Assembly (NCBI GenBank): GCA_945860375.1
Contig: CAMAQR010000053.1
Span: 1 to 23,777 of the forward strand
DNA: 23,777 bases
Direction of reading: 5' to 3'
Source: Pseudorhodobacter antarcticus
Lineage (GTDB): Bacteria > Pseudomonadota > Alphaproteobacteria > Rhodobacterales > Rhodobacteraceae
Shown: piece by piece, positions 7,158-15,112 of the stretch
Layout of the letters: the number at the start of each line of letters is the position of its first letter
Numbering within the stretch: position 1 is the first letter of the stretch
The notes under the pieces: model-generated
What the model was told of the DNA's origin: nothing
What the model saw: only the letters and a program-made list of their open reading frames with translations
Databases searched by the model: none
Made by a program: the position numbers and the translations under genes

Positions 7158-8828
7158 TCAGAGCGCGGGTTTGTAGTCGCCCAATTGCCAGATGATGTTT
7201 CCCAGATCAGGATTCATGACCACCATGGGTTCAAGATCCGCGGTGCCATACGTCTCGACAAGCGTTGGCGCGCTTGCCAGTAACGAGCGCCCAAGGCCTG
7301 CCTCATATGGGGGATGCTGCAATCCGAGCGCCTGAAGGATGGTCGGATAAACATCAATCATGCCTGCGGGCTTATTCACCACCAAGCCGGCAGGCAAATC
7401 CGCGCCGGCCATCATGACTGTGTTGTAGCCGCCGTATTCTGTTGCAACATTCGGAGTGAGCGCGTCATGGTTCAAGTGATCTGATTGAAGCACCACCAAC
7501 AATGGATGCCCCGGGCGTGTCGCCGCCTGCCGCGCGCGCGCTTCTTTTACAAATTGAATGGCATCGTCGATGGTGCAGCGCAAGACCCGGTCTGTGTCCC
7601 TGCTGAATTGCGCCTTTCCATCGGCTGCGCAATGACGTGACAAATACCCCTTTTGGCCATGAGGACCAATTGTTTCGATGACAAGTGCGTAGGGGCCCGG
7701 TTTGGCAAGCATTTCCACATGGAGGGCTCTGGCATGTTTGAAAACCAACTGGTCATCCAGCGTCCAGCCAATCAAGGCTGCGTCTGTTTCTGGCTTGGGA
7801 TAAATCTTGCGCAGTTCATCGCGGCCCACAGCTTTTTTAAACCCATGCTCCGGACCAAACAGCATATCCAGCCCGCCAAACTCCAATGGGCCGCCAACAA
7901 CGAATGCCGTCTGGTAGCCCGCCTCTTGGGCAAGATCGCCAAGGCAGGTGGCGCCCGGCATGTAACTGTGCATCTTTTCAAAGTTCATCCCGTACAGCAG
8001 TCCCCTTGGCACGATGGGGACGCCGCACAGGGATGCGGTCACTCCGGCAAGGCTCCATCCTGTCGCCACAATCTGGCTGACGCGATTGAAGGTAACGCCT
8101 TCTGAAGCAAAATTGTGCAGCGGGGCATAGGCATCCCCCCAAACAGCGGGGTCGGCAAACTGCCGATCCGTCCCCTCAAGATAGATCAGCAAAAGGTCTA
8201 CGGCAGGGGTCGGCACATCGCCAAGCCGCGGCGTGACCAAAACTTTTGTCAGATCAGCCTTGGGCCCCGGCGTGACTGCCAGAACGGCAAACGCGGTCAC
8301 AAACGGGTTGATCAGCACCAGCAACAACGCCATCGACAGGATCTTGCGCCAAGTCGAACCCCAAAGCCGCGCAAGCGCCCAGAGTGAAATCACCATAAAG
8401 ACAGCCGCCAGAACGGCCTGTAGGATCTCGGTCTCAAGCCCCTCAATTCCGGCGTCGGCAACACCCGCATGAGCGTGGAAAAGCACCGACACCATGTCAA
8501 GGCTGCGAAAAGAACGTGCAACTGTCACGGTCGGTATCAGCAAAGCCGCCGCTGGCAGCACCAGCCAAAAGAATCCCTGCGATATGGCGTGCAATCTGCA
8601 CCGAGACATCAGCACCCCGCCTGTCAGAAGTGCAATGAAGGCCCCAATTCCGGGTTTGTCCGCTGCAATGGATGGGATCAGAATAACCACGCAGGACAGG
8701 GCTGCCGCAGCCAGGAAGGCAACAGAGGCGAAAGCGCGGGTTGGTGATGACACTGTTTCAGAAACCCAATGAATGTGACAGGTTGCTCTGCTTGGCATCA
8801 GTCGATGACATTGCCAAGCGTCGACCAT
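7158..8828 (-). CDS. Membrane-anchored sulfatase-fold phosphotransferase, OpgB/CgmB-like
   Basis: The 556-residue protein has about five N-terminal membrane segments (near residues 33-53, 60-75, 82-103, 134-155 and 162-186). A large domain of the alkaline phosphatase/sulfatase fold follows, expected in the periplasm. [11 protein letters not shown] (Glu218) fits the first metal site, [17 protein letters not shown] (256-271) the nucleophile loop seen in phosphoglycerol transferase I (with Ser259 where relatives carry Thr), and [11 protein letters not shown] (Asp450, His451) the second metal site. OpgB/MdoB and rhizobial CgmB add phosphoglycerol to periplasmic glucans; that substrate is inferred from resemblance only. 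The start is uncertain: ATG 8828 has only a weak AGAAG, and GTG at residue 22 is possible. It is divergent from trpA. Confidence 0.78.
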   Translation of the reverse strand: MVDAWQCHRLMPSRATCHIHWVSETVSSPTRAFASVAFLAAAALSCVVILIPSIAADKPGIGAFIALLTGGVLMSRCRLHAISQGFFWLVLPAAALLIPTVTVARSFRSLDMVSVLFHAHAGVADAGIEGLETEILQAVLAAVFMVISLWALARLWGSTWRKILSMALLLVLINPFVTAFAVLAVTPGPKADLTKVLVTPRLGDVPTPAVDLLLIYLEGTDRQFADPAVWGDAYAPLHNFASEGVTFNRVSQIVATGWSLAGVTASLCGVPIVPRGLLYGMNFEKMHSYMPGATCLGDLAQEAGYQTAFVVGGPLEFGGLDMLFGPEHGFKKAVGRDELRKIYPKPETDAALIGWTLDDQLVFKHARALHVEMLAKPGPYALVIETIGPHGQKGYLSRHCAADGKAQFSRDTDRVLRCTIDDAIQFVKEARARQAATRPGHPLLVVLQSDHLNHDALTPNVATEYGGYNTVMMAGADLPAGLVVNKPAGMIDVYPTILQALGLQHPPYEAGLGRSLLASAPTLVETYGTADLEPMVVMNPDLGNIIWQLGDYKPAL

Positions 8829-8848
8829 TGATATTCTTCTCGCTAAAG

Positions 8849-8872
8849 TGCAAACCGAGGCGAAAGTTTGCA
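8849..8872. promoter_or_regulatory. Inverted repeat between opgB-like gene and trpA
   Basis: TGCAAAC (8849-8855) and GTTTGCA (8866-8872) are perfect inverted arms ten bases apart, ending 15 bases before the trpA start. In the 59-base divergent gap it could be an operator for both genes or a hairpin near the trpA ribosome binding site. Confidence 0.35.
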
Positions 8873-8887
8873 GGGACGGGCCACAGC

Positions 8888-9679
8888 ATGACCAGAATCG
8901 ACACGACCTTCGCGCGGCTGAAATCGCAGAACAAGAAGGCTTTTGTCTCCTATATCATGGCCGGTGATCCGGACGTGGCGCGGTCTCTGGAGGTGATGAA
9001 GGGTCTGCCCGGAGCGGGCGTTGATGTGATCGAACTGGGCCTGCCCTTTACCGATCCAATGGCCGACGGCCAAACCATCCAACTGGCTGGGCAGCGCGCG
9101 CTGGAAGGTGGCATGACGCTGGACAAAACCCTGCAGATGGTCCGCGATTTCCGCGCGGGCGACGATGTGACCCCGATCGTGTTGATGGGCTATTACAACC
9201 CGATCTATGCGCGCGGTGTCGATTTGTTTCTGGTGCAGGCGCGGGATGCCGGGATCGACGGGTTGATCATTGTCGACCTGCCACCGGAAGAGGATGAGGA
9301 GCTTTGCATCCCCGCGCAAAAGGCCGGCCTGAACTTCATCCGGCTTGCCACGCCCACAACCGATGCCAAGCGCCTGCCCAAGGTGCTGACCAACACATCG
9401 GGCTTTGTCTATTACGTCTCTGTCACCGGCATCACCGGTGCCGCTGCGGCACAGGCGGGTGATGTCGGACCAGAGGTGGCGCGCATCAAACGGTCTACCG
9501 ATTTGCCGGTGATCGTGGGCTTTGGCATCAACACGCCAGAAGCGGCTGCGGCGATTGCGGGTGTGGCTGATGGCTGTGTGGTCGGATCGGCAATCGTCAA
9601 GGAAATCAGCACCGGCAGACCAGTGGCCGAGGTGCTGGCCTTTGTCGCCGCTTTGGCGGCGGGCGCACATTCAGCCTGA
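8888..9679 (+). CDS. trpA: Tryptophan synthase alpha chain
   Basis: The 263-residue TIM-barrel subunit cleaves indole-3-glycerol phosphate to indole and glyceraldehyde 3-phosphate and hands indole to TrpB. The start is ATG 8888 ([14 protein letters not shown]), the normal family start; the frame extends upstream to 8741 but that part lacks family resemblance. Catalytic residues are in place: Glu49 in [14 protein letters not shown] and Asp60, the same numbering as the Salmonella enzyme. The phosphate-binding region is seen in [19 protein letters not shown] and VVGSAIV. Full length for the family. No trpB is adjacent; the gene stands alone here, 181 bases before the lldD-like gene. Confidence 0.97.
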   Translation: MTRIDTTFARLKSQNKKAFVSYIMAGDPDVARSLEVMKGLPGAGVDVIELGLPFTDPMADGQTIQLAGQRALEGGMTLDKTLQMVRDFRAGDDVTPIVLMGYYNPIYARGVDLFLVQARDAGIDGLIIVDLPPEEDEELCIPAQKAGLNFIRLATPTTDAKRLPKVLTNTSGFVYYVSVTGITGAAAAQAGDVGPEVARIKRSTDLPVIVGFGINTPEAAAAIAGVADGCVVGSAIVKEISTGRPVAEVLAFVAALAAGAHSA

Positions 9680-9695
9680 ATCCAGTCAACTTCGA

Positions 9696-9725
9696 CTGAA
9701 ACTGTCATCCGTTCTGCTCTAATAT
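9696..9725 (+). promoter_or_regulatory. Candidate promoter of the lldD-like gene
   Basis: CTGAAA (9696-9701) and TAATAT (9720-9725) are separated by 18 bases, each matching four of six consensus positions. Transcription would begin near 9732, just before the structured leader. Confidence 0.3.
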
Positions 9726-9737
9726 CTTCGGGGTAAG

Positions 9738-9852
9738 TTGGCGCAGCCAAAAGGGGGCGGAAAGCCCTCTGCTTTTGCATAAGCAGGTGCAAAACCCATT
9801 GCGCCAAATCCGTGAAATTGGTAAGCCTTCATAACCAATTTCAACATAAGGG
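9738..9852 (+). promoter_or_regulatory. Structured leader of the lldD-like gene with nested and alternative hairpins
   Basis: TTGGCGCA (9738-9745) pairs perfectly with TGCGCCAA (9800-9807), closing a domain that contains GGGC/GCCC, CTGCTT/AAGCAG (9769-9786) and the competing TTTTGC/GCAAAA pairing. The 5' strand of the closing stem can instead form a local TTGGC/GCCAA hairpin. Beyond it TGAAATTGGT (9813-9822) and ACCAATTTCA (9834-9843) form a perfect ten-pair stem ending four bases before the AAGGG Shine-Dalgarno (9848-9852). This could be a cis-regulatory RNA. Alternatively the last repeat may be an operator, since its half-sites AATTGGT/ACCAATT resemble those of FadR/LldR-type GntR regulators, though their spacing here is wider. 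I recognise no known riboswitch class. Confidence 0.5.
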
Positions 9853-9860
9853 CACGCGCC

Positions 9861-11024
9861 ATGGCTGTGATCACCTGCATCGACGATCTGAAGCAAGTTT
9901 ACAAAAAGCGCACGCCGAAGATGTTCTACGACTATTGCGAAAGCGGGTCTTACACCGAACAGACCTTCCGCGAAAACACTTCTGATTTTGCCAAAATCCG
10001 CCTGCGTCAACGGGTTGCCCGTGATCTGACCGGGCGCAGCACCGCCACCACGATGATCGGCCAGCCTGTCTCGATGCCGGTGGCACTCGCCCCCGTTGGA
10101 TCAACCGGCATGCAATGCCCGGATGGTGAGATCAAGGCCGCCCGTGCCGCAGCGGCATTTGGCGTGCCCTTCACCCTGTCCACGATGTCGATCTGTTCGA
10201 TCGAGGACGTCGCCGCCGCCAGCCCGACGCCGTTCTGGTTTCAGCTTTACGTCATGAAGGATGAAGATTTCGTCGATGCAATCATCGAACGCGCCCGTAA
10301 GGCCAAATGCCCGGCTTTGGTGCTGACGCTCGATCTGCAGATTTTGGGACAGCGGCACAAGGATCTGAAAAACGGCCTGAGCAGCCCGCCGAAACTGACG
10401 ATCCCCAACCTGATCAACATCGCGACCAAGCCCGCTTGGGCGCTGGGCATGCTGCAAACGCCACGGCGGACCTTCCGCAACATTGTGGGCCATGTCAAAG
10501 GCGTCACCGATCTGGCCGATCTGACCAAATGGGCGAATGAACAGTTCGACCCGATGCTGGACTGGGGCAAAGTGCGGCGCATCCGCGACCAATGGGGCGG
10601 CAAGCTGATCCTGAAGGGCATTCTGGACGCCGACGACGCGCGGATGGCCGCCGATGTCGGGGCTGATGCGATGGTGGTGTCGAACCACGGCGGGCGGCAG
10701 TTGGACGGGGCGTTGTCGGCGATCCGTGCGCTGCCCTCGATCGTGCGCGCGGTTGGGGATCAGACCGAGGTTTACATGGACAGCGGCATCCGGTCTGGAC
10801 AGGACGTGCTGAAGGCGCTGGCCTTGGGCGCGAAATCCACCTTCATCGGGCGCAGCTATATCTACGGTCTGGGCGCTGGGGGCCAAGCGGGTGTGACCAA
10901 ATCGCTGGAGGTGATCCAGCAGGAACTCGACATCTCGATGGCGTTGTGTGGCGTGCAAAAGGCGCGCAACATCAGCCGCGAGCAAGTGCTGGTGCCGGCC
11001 GATTTCGAAGGCATTTGGGCATAG
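9861..11024 (+). CDS. lldD: FMN-dependent alpha-hydroxy-acid dehydrogenase (L-lactate dehydrogenase LldD-like)
   Basis: The 387-residue TIM-barrel flavoprotein oxidises an L-2-hydroxy acid to the 2-oxo acid, most likely L-lactate to pyruvate, passing electrons to the respiratory chain. Family signatures are FYDYCESGSYTEQT near the N-terminus (substrate-binding Tyr25), MPVALAPVGSTGM, FTLSTMSICSIEDVA, FWFQLYV, LVLTLDLQILGQRHKDLKNG, and the active-site block SNHGGRQLDGA with His276 and Arg279. The FMN phosphate loop is seen in DSGIRSGQDVLKALALGA and FIGRSYIYGLG. Length fits LldD (about 380-396). AAGGG stands eight bases before the ATG. A different 2-hydroxy acid (glycolate, mandelate) cannot be ruled out from sequence alone. 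The gene ends 28 bases from the convergent transporter gene. Confidence 0.9.
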   Translation: MAVITCIDDLKQVYKKRTPKMFYDYCESGSYTEQTFRENTSDFAKIRLRQRVARDLTGRSTATTMIGQPVSMPVALAPVGSTGMQCPDGEIKAARAAAAFGVPFTLSTMSICSIEDVAAASPTPFWFQLYVMKDEDFVDAIIERARKAKCPALVLTLDLQILGQRHKDLKNGLSSPPKLTIPNLINIATKPAWALGMLQTPRRTFRNIVGHVKGVTDLADLTKWANEQFDPMLDWGKVRRIRDQWGGKLILKGILDADDARMAADVGADAMVVSNHGGRQLDGALSAIRALPSIVRAVGDQTEVYMDSGIRSGQDVLKALALGAKSTFIGRSYIYGLGAGGQAGVTKSLEVIQQELDISMALCGVQKARNISREQVLVPADFEGIWA

Positions 11025-11052
11025 TGTAAAGCGGGTTCTTCCGCGCCAACCG

Positions 11053-12192
11053 CTACCGTCGCACCAACATCCGCGCCAGAATTGGCACTCCTGCCAAGAT
11101 CACTGCGGCAAAGACAAACGCAAACCGCAACCCCATCTGCCCGGCGATAAGCCCGATCAGCGGCGGACCAAAGAAATAGCCGAAATATCCCAGCAAGGTC
11201 GCCCGCGCCACCGCCCGCGCCCGCGCCTCTGGGGCGGCCTTCTGCCCGACCAACGAGAATGCCGTGGGCGCAATCACCGAGGACCCGATCCCCATCACGA
11301 TGAAGCCGGCATAAGCCATCGCAGGCGTCCCCGCCATGGCCGCCCCCAACGCCCCAATGGCGGAAATCGCAGCGCCCCCCGACAACAACACGCCTGCCGG
11401 GATGCGCCCCGCAAGGCTCTGGCCGAACAACCGCGCGACGCCCATGGTCAACGCCATTGCCGCCGGTCCCATCGCCCCATGCGCTGGACTGCCGCCCAAA
11501 GACTGTTCAATATGCAGCGCTGACCAGTTCTCGGCGGCGTTTTCGGTCAGAAAGGCGATCAGCACCATCGCGCCGCCGATCACCGGCACCCAACCCAGAT
11601 GCGCCGCGCCGGGCCCTTTGGGCCGCCGCAACCCGTCGATCCGCCCATCGCGTTCCAGCGTCGCAACCGTGATCACCCCAGCCACCACCGCCATCGTGCC
11701 CAACACCAAGCCGGGTGACCACTCTGCCTGCCGCATCGCCCCGGTCAGCACGGCCGCTCCGGCATAGCCAAAGGAATAGGCGGCGTGACACAGGTTCATC
11801 AGATGCATCCCACGCTGAGCCTCCAGTGCGGCCACCCGCGCGTTCATCAGCACATCGGTCAGCCCCGTGCCCGCGCCGCAAGCCATCATCGCCAGCGGAA
11901 ACAGCCACAGGCTGGCACTTTGACCGGGCAGGACAAAGGCCAGACACATGAGCGCGCAAGCAATCGGCAAGGCCCAGCGACCAAACCCCACCCCCGCTGC
12001 CGGGGCCACCAACATGGCGGCCACCGCCGCAATCGGCGTCATGAACATCAACGCGCCCAAGTGCTGCTCGTCGACGTCCAGCATGGACTTTATATCGGGC
12101 AGGCTGGCGGCAAAAGTCCCCCAAAGCACGCCCATCGCCGCAAAAGCGGCTACGGCGGGACGGGCGATCCGCAGGGTGTTCAGAAAGGTCAT
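11053..12192 (-). CDS. MFS transporter
   Basis: The start is set at ATG 12192, with GGAG five bases before it, giving 379 residues; an earlier in-frame ATG at 12216 has no such site. The protein is hydrophobic throughout, with about twelve membrane segments in two halves separated by a charged loop (LERDGRIDGLRRPKGPGAAH). The first segment AVAAFAAMGVLWGTFAASLPDIK and the loop GVGFGRWALPIA resemble the sugar/FucP-like and YbjJ-like MFS branch. Substrate and direction of transport are unknown. It is convergent with lldD and divergent from rplY. Confidence 0.88.
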   Translation of the reverse strand: MTFLNTLRIARPAVAAFAAMGVLWGTFAASLPDIKSMLDVDEQHLGALMFMTPIAAVAAMLVAPAAGVGFGRWALPIACALMCLAFVLPGQSASLWLFPLAMMACGAGTGLTDVLMNARVAALEAQRGMHLMNLCHAAYSFGYAGAAVLTGAMRQAEWSPGLVLGTMAVVAGVITVATLERDGRIDGLRRPKGPGAAHLGWVPVIGGAMVLIAFLTENAAENWSALHIEQSLGGSPAHGAMGPAAMALTMGVARLFGQSLAGRIPAGVLLSGGAAISAIGALGAAMAGTPAMAYAGFIVMGIGSSVIAPTAFSLVGQKAAPEARARAVARATLLGYFGYFFGPPLIGLIAGQMGLRFAFVFAAVILAGVPILARMLVRR

Positions 12193-12377
12193 GCAAGCTC
12201 CGGGTCCAAGGCGCAAGACCTAACGCGGCACACAAAACCGGGCTTGCCCAACCGCGACAGCACCGCCGCCAGCGGCGACCCAATTGCCGCTTCCCTTCCG
12301 GGTGATTCCCTGCTACCTGCCCGCAGTCGCGCCATGCACCCTTGAACGTTGGCGGATATATAAATGGAGAAACACCT

Positions 12378-12968
12378 ATGGCACGCGAGATCCTAGATCT
12401 TCACGCCGAAGTACGTACGGGGACAGGCAAGGGGGCCGCTCGTCAAGCTCGTCGCGATGGCTTCGTTCCCGGTATCGTCTATGGCGATAACACCGCCCCA
12501 CAGCCGATCCAGATCAACTACAACGCCCTGCTCAAGCGTCTGCGCGCGGGCCGCTTCCTGTCGTCGCTGTTCAACCTGAAGGTTGAAGGCATGCCGGACG
12601 TGCATGTGATCTGCCGGGGCGTCCAGCGCGACGTGGTCAGAGATCTGCCGACCCACATCGACCTGATGCGCCTGCATGACGAGAATCGTATCAACCTGTT
12701 CATCCACGTGACCTTCATCAACCACGAAGCGTCACCGGGTCTGAAGCGTGGCGGCACCTTGACCGTTGTGCGCAACGACGTCGAGTTGAACGTTCTGGCT
12801 GGCGACATCCCGGACCACATCACCGTGGACCTGACCGGCAAGCAAATCGGCGATGTGATCCACATCAACGACGTTGTGCTGCCCGAAGGCACCAAGGCCA
12901 GCATTGACCGCAATTTCGTAATCGCGAACGTGTCGGCCCCGGCTGGCTTCATCGACACTGCAGAATAA
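12378..12968 (+). CDS. rplY: 50S ribosomal protein L25 (TL5/CTC form)
   Basis: The 196-residue protein binds 5S rRNA in the central protuberance of the large subunit. ATG 12378 has GGAGA starting twelve bases upstream, and the sequence begins [20 protein letters not shown], the usual family start. The L25 domain occupies about residues 1-95 ([16 protein letters not shown]), followed by the beta-rich TL5/CTC C-terminal domain ([40 protein letters not shown]). A strong terminator follows. In many alphaproteobacteria rplY is directly followed by pth; here the palindromic repeat and a minus-strand glycosyltransferase gene lie between them. Confidence 0.96.
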   Translation: MAREILDLHAEVRTGTGKGAARQARRDGFVPGIVYGDNTAPQPIQINYNALLKRLRAGRFLSSLFNLKVEGMPDVHVICRGVQRDVVRDLPTHIDLMRLHDENRINLFIHVTFINHEASPGLKRGGTLTVVRNDVELNVLAGDIPDHITVDLTGKQIGDVIHINDVVLPEGTKASIDRNFVIANVSAPAGFIDTAE

Positions 12969-12989
12969 TCCTTCGGGATTGGGTTTTAA

Positions 12990-13024
12990 GGCGCGGCGGG
13001 GAAACCTGCCGCGCCTTTGCTTTT
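12990..13024 (+). terminator. Rho-independent terminator of rplY
   Basis: GGCGCGGCGGG (12990-13000), a GAAA loop and CCTGCCGCGCC (13005-13015) form an eleven-pair stem with one G-T pair, followed by TTTGCTTTT. Confidence 0.9.
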
Positions 13025-13060
13025 GCCGCGCCGCTGATCAAACATGCCTGCTTCCGGTGT

Positions 13061-13143
13061 TTTCATCTTGGTCTCAATATCCCCGCCGGAGGCTCTTGGC
13101 CTGACAAAGGGCCTCCGGCGGGGATATTGAGACCAAGATGAAA
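13061..13143. repeat. 33-bp perfect inverted repeat (palindromic intergenic element)
   Basis: Positions 13061-13093 and 13111-13143 are exact reverse complements over 33 bases. Four more pairs (one G-T) continue inward, leaving a nine-base loop. The arm core is CCTCCGGCGGGGATATTGAG followed by ACCAAGATGAAA. From memory, similar arms (CCTCCGGCGGGGATATT plus AAGATGAA) recur between genes in Rhodobacterales genomes, so this may be a member of a dispersed family. It lies just after the rplY terminator and 35 bases before the end of the convergent glycosyltransferase gene. Confidence 0.9.
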
Positions 13144-13177
13144 CCCACGCAGACTGCCAGACCCGCGACGAAAGCGG

Positions 13178-14182
13178 TCAGGCTTGATGAGCCGCCCGCG
13201 CCACGAAAGCAGCAAATCGCGGGTCATCCGTCGCCCGCCCTCCTGCTTTTTCGACGATCGCCTGCACATGATCTGCGCAGCACTGCGCGTGCAACTGCGC
13301 AACGCCGGGCAGCGCCATGGCCTGCGCATGCATCGCGTCGAACTCGGCGGCATAGCGGAAGGCAGAGCTGTCCAGTTGATCGCCGCCGTCGGCGCGCCGG
13401 AAATAGCCGCTGTCGTAGCGGTTGCTCAACGCGACGGGTGAGGTGCTGCCCATCTTCAGGCTGTAACTTTCCACCGACCGCAACATGTAGTGGTTGATCT
13501 GCGCCACCTCATAGCTGACGCGGTTACGCTCCATCAGGTGCAGATGGCGGCCGCCCGGTTGCCAAGCCGTCAACGGCTGCCCTTCGCAGTTCACCCAAGC
13601 CATGCCCGGATCGCCCCACGCCTTTCCTGCCTTGCCAAAATCATAACCGCAGGGGCTGTGTTCGGTCAGCCTCTCAAACCGCTTGACCTGATTGAAAATG
13701 GATTTCACCGTGCGCGACAGCATCGCCTTTTGCCGCAGGGCATAGACAAATTGCCGATGCACCGGAGTGTCTTCATAGGCCTGCAGACCCGAGGTGCCAA
13801 ACACCCGCCAGTTCAGCGACATGCCCAGATAGGGCGGTGCCGCCGACAGATCCAGCAGATCGCCAATCTTGCCTGCGCCGCTATGGATCACCAGAAATTC
13901 ATCCACATCGCAGACCATCAGCCAGTTTGACCGCCGCACCACCTTCAACTCGGCTGCCGCCGCCAGCTTGGCCCGGGTGATTTTTTGCCCCACAGGCACA
14001 TCATGGCGCAGGTGCTGCACCCAACCCGCCGTGGCCAACGCGTCCAACAGGGCAGGGGAATGGTCACTGCAATTGTTGGTCACGACCACCACATCAGTGA
14101 AGCCCAGCATCCGATACCAGCAGACCCATTCGACAATGAACGGGCCCTCATTTCGCATCGATGCCAAAACGGTGATCCGCAC
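13178..14182 (-). CDS. Glycosyltransferase family 2 (GT2_4-type)
   Basis: The 334-residue protein starts at GTG 14182, with AGGAG six bases before it. It begins ITVLASMRNEGPFIVEWVCW, the usual opening of this glycosyltransferase group, where the NEGP segment binds the nucleotide-sugar. VVVVTNNCSDHSPALLDAL follows, then the DxD metal site in WLMVCDVDEFL (Asp92, Asp94). The rest (AWQPGGRHLHLMERN, INHYMLRS) also resembles this group. No membrane segment is evident. The sugar donor and acceptor are unknown; it probably acts on a surface polysaccharide or glycan in the cytoplasm. It stands alone between rplY and pth. Confidence 0.85.
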   Translation of the reverse strand: MRITVLASMRNEGPFIVEWVCWYRMLGFTDVVVVTNNCSDHSPALLDALATAGWVQHLRHDVPVGQKITRAKLAAAAELKVVRRSNWLMVCDVDEFLVIHSGAGKIGDLLDLSAAPPYLGMSLNWRVFGTSGLQAYEDTPVHRQFVYALRQKAMLSRTVKSIFNQVKRFERLTEHSPCGYDFGKAGKAWGDPGMAWVNCEGQPLTAWQPGGRHLHLMERNRVSYEVAQINHYMLRSVESYSLKMGSTSPVALSNRYDSGYFRRADGGDQLDSSAFRYAAEFDAMHAQAMALPGVAQLHAQCCADHVQAIVEKAGGRATDDPRFAAFVARAAHQA

Positions 14183-14315
14183 GCAGGGCTCCTGTTGGCC
14201 GCCATTGTCAGGGGCTAGGCTGGCGGTGTGCTTGCGTCAAGTCAAGACAGACCGGCTTGCATCGCAAGGCATTGGCAGGCAATGAAGGGGCTGTTGGGCA
14301 GGCAAGGGCGGCGTG

Positions 14316-15008
14316 ATGAAACTATTTGTGGGCTTGGGCAATCCGGGCGCGAAATATGCGGGCAACCGCCACAACATCGGCTTCATGGCGCTGGACCGCA
14401 TCGCCTCGGATCATGGTTTTGGCCCATGGCGGCGCGCCTATCAGGCGCAGGTGAGCGAAGGTCGGCTTGGGGCCGAAAAGGTTGTGCTGCTGAAACCGGA
14501 AACCTTCATGAACCTGTCGGGTCAATCGGTGCGTGCGGCGGCGGACTTTTACAAGCTGGGGGTCGAGGCGATCACCGTGTTCCATGACGAGTTGGACCTC
14601 GCCCCCGGCAAATGCCGCGTCAAGCAAGGCGGGGGCCACGCCGGGCATAACGGCTTGCGTTCCATCCACGGCCATATGTCAGAGGCCTACGCCCGCGTCC
14701 GCTTGGGCATCGGCCACCCCGGCCACAAGGACGCCGTTGCCGATTATGTGCTGCATGATTTCGCCAAGGCCGATCAGGACTGGCTTGATGATCTTCTGCG
14801 TGGGCTGTCCGACGGCGCGCCGCATCTGGCCGACGGCGACGCCGCAAAATTCATGAATGCGGTTGCCCTGCGGATGGCCCCGCCCCGCGCGTCTACGGGA
14901 ACCGAACGCCCGCCCAAAGCGGTGGCGATGGCGAAGGGCCCTGCACCCGAGGCTCCGCCTGCAGATGCGCGCAACCCGTTGCAAAAGCTGCTCGACCGGT
15001 TCAAGTGA
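14316..15008 (+). CDS. pth: Peptidyl-tRNA hydrolase
   Basis: The 230-residue enzyme releases peptides from stalled peptidyl-tRNA. Active-site residues are all present: Asn9 and His19 (LGNPGAKYAGNRHNIGF), Asn66 (KPETFMNLSG), Asp91 (FHDELDL) and Asn112 (GGGHAGHNGLRS). ATG 14316 was preferred to GTG 14313 because the family starts MKLFVGLGNPG. The core ends near residue 190. It is followed by a Pro/Ala/Lys-rich tail (APPRASTGTERPPKAVAM, then NPLQKLLDRFK), common in alphaproteobacteria and of unknown role. Confidence 0.97.
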   Translation: MKLFVGLGNPGAKYAGNRHNIGFMALDRIASDHGFGPWRRAYQAQVSEGRLGAEKVVLLKPETFMNLSGQSVRAAADFYKLGVEAITVFHDELDLAPGKCRVKQGGGHAGHNGLRSIHGHMSEAYARVRLGIGHPGHKDAVADYVLHDFAKADQDWLDDLLRGLSDGAPHLADGDAAKFMNAVALRMAPPRASTGTERPPKAVAMAKGPAPEAPPADARNPLQKLLDRFK

Positions 15009-15011
15009 CCG

Positions 15012-15042
15012 GGTAGGGCAAGGCGCGCTGTCGTGCCTTACC
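15012..15042 (+). terminator. Hairpin just after pth
   Basis: GGTAGGGCA (15012-15020) pairs with TGCCTTACC (15034-15042) over nine bases with one G-T pair and a 13-base loop, starting four bases after the pth stop. No T run follows, so it may protect the message rather than terminate it. Confidence 0.45.
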
Positions 15043-15112
15043 GACCCAGCGCCAGAGCCTTTCCTCCCCCCTGGCACCTTTCCGCCAGCCCCGGAACCCG
15101 CTATGAACAGCC

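Noticed and set aside
8741..8887. Upstream extension of the trpA frame
   Set aside because: TrpA proteins start at the [11 protein letters not shown] position, and the extension overlaps the opgB-like coding region.
9738..9843. Known riboswitch (glycine, cobalamin, SAM, fluoride) before the lldD-like gene
   Set aside because: None of the conserved core sequences of these classes that I can recall is present.
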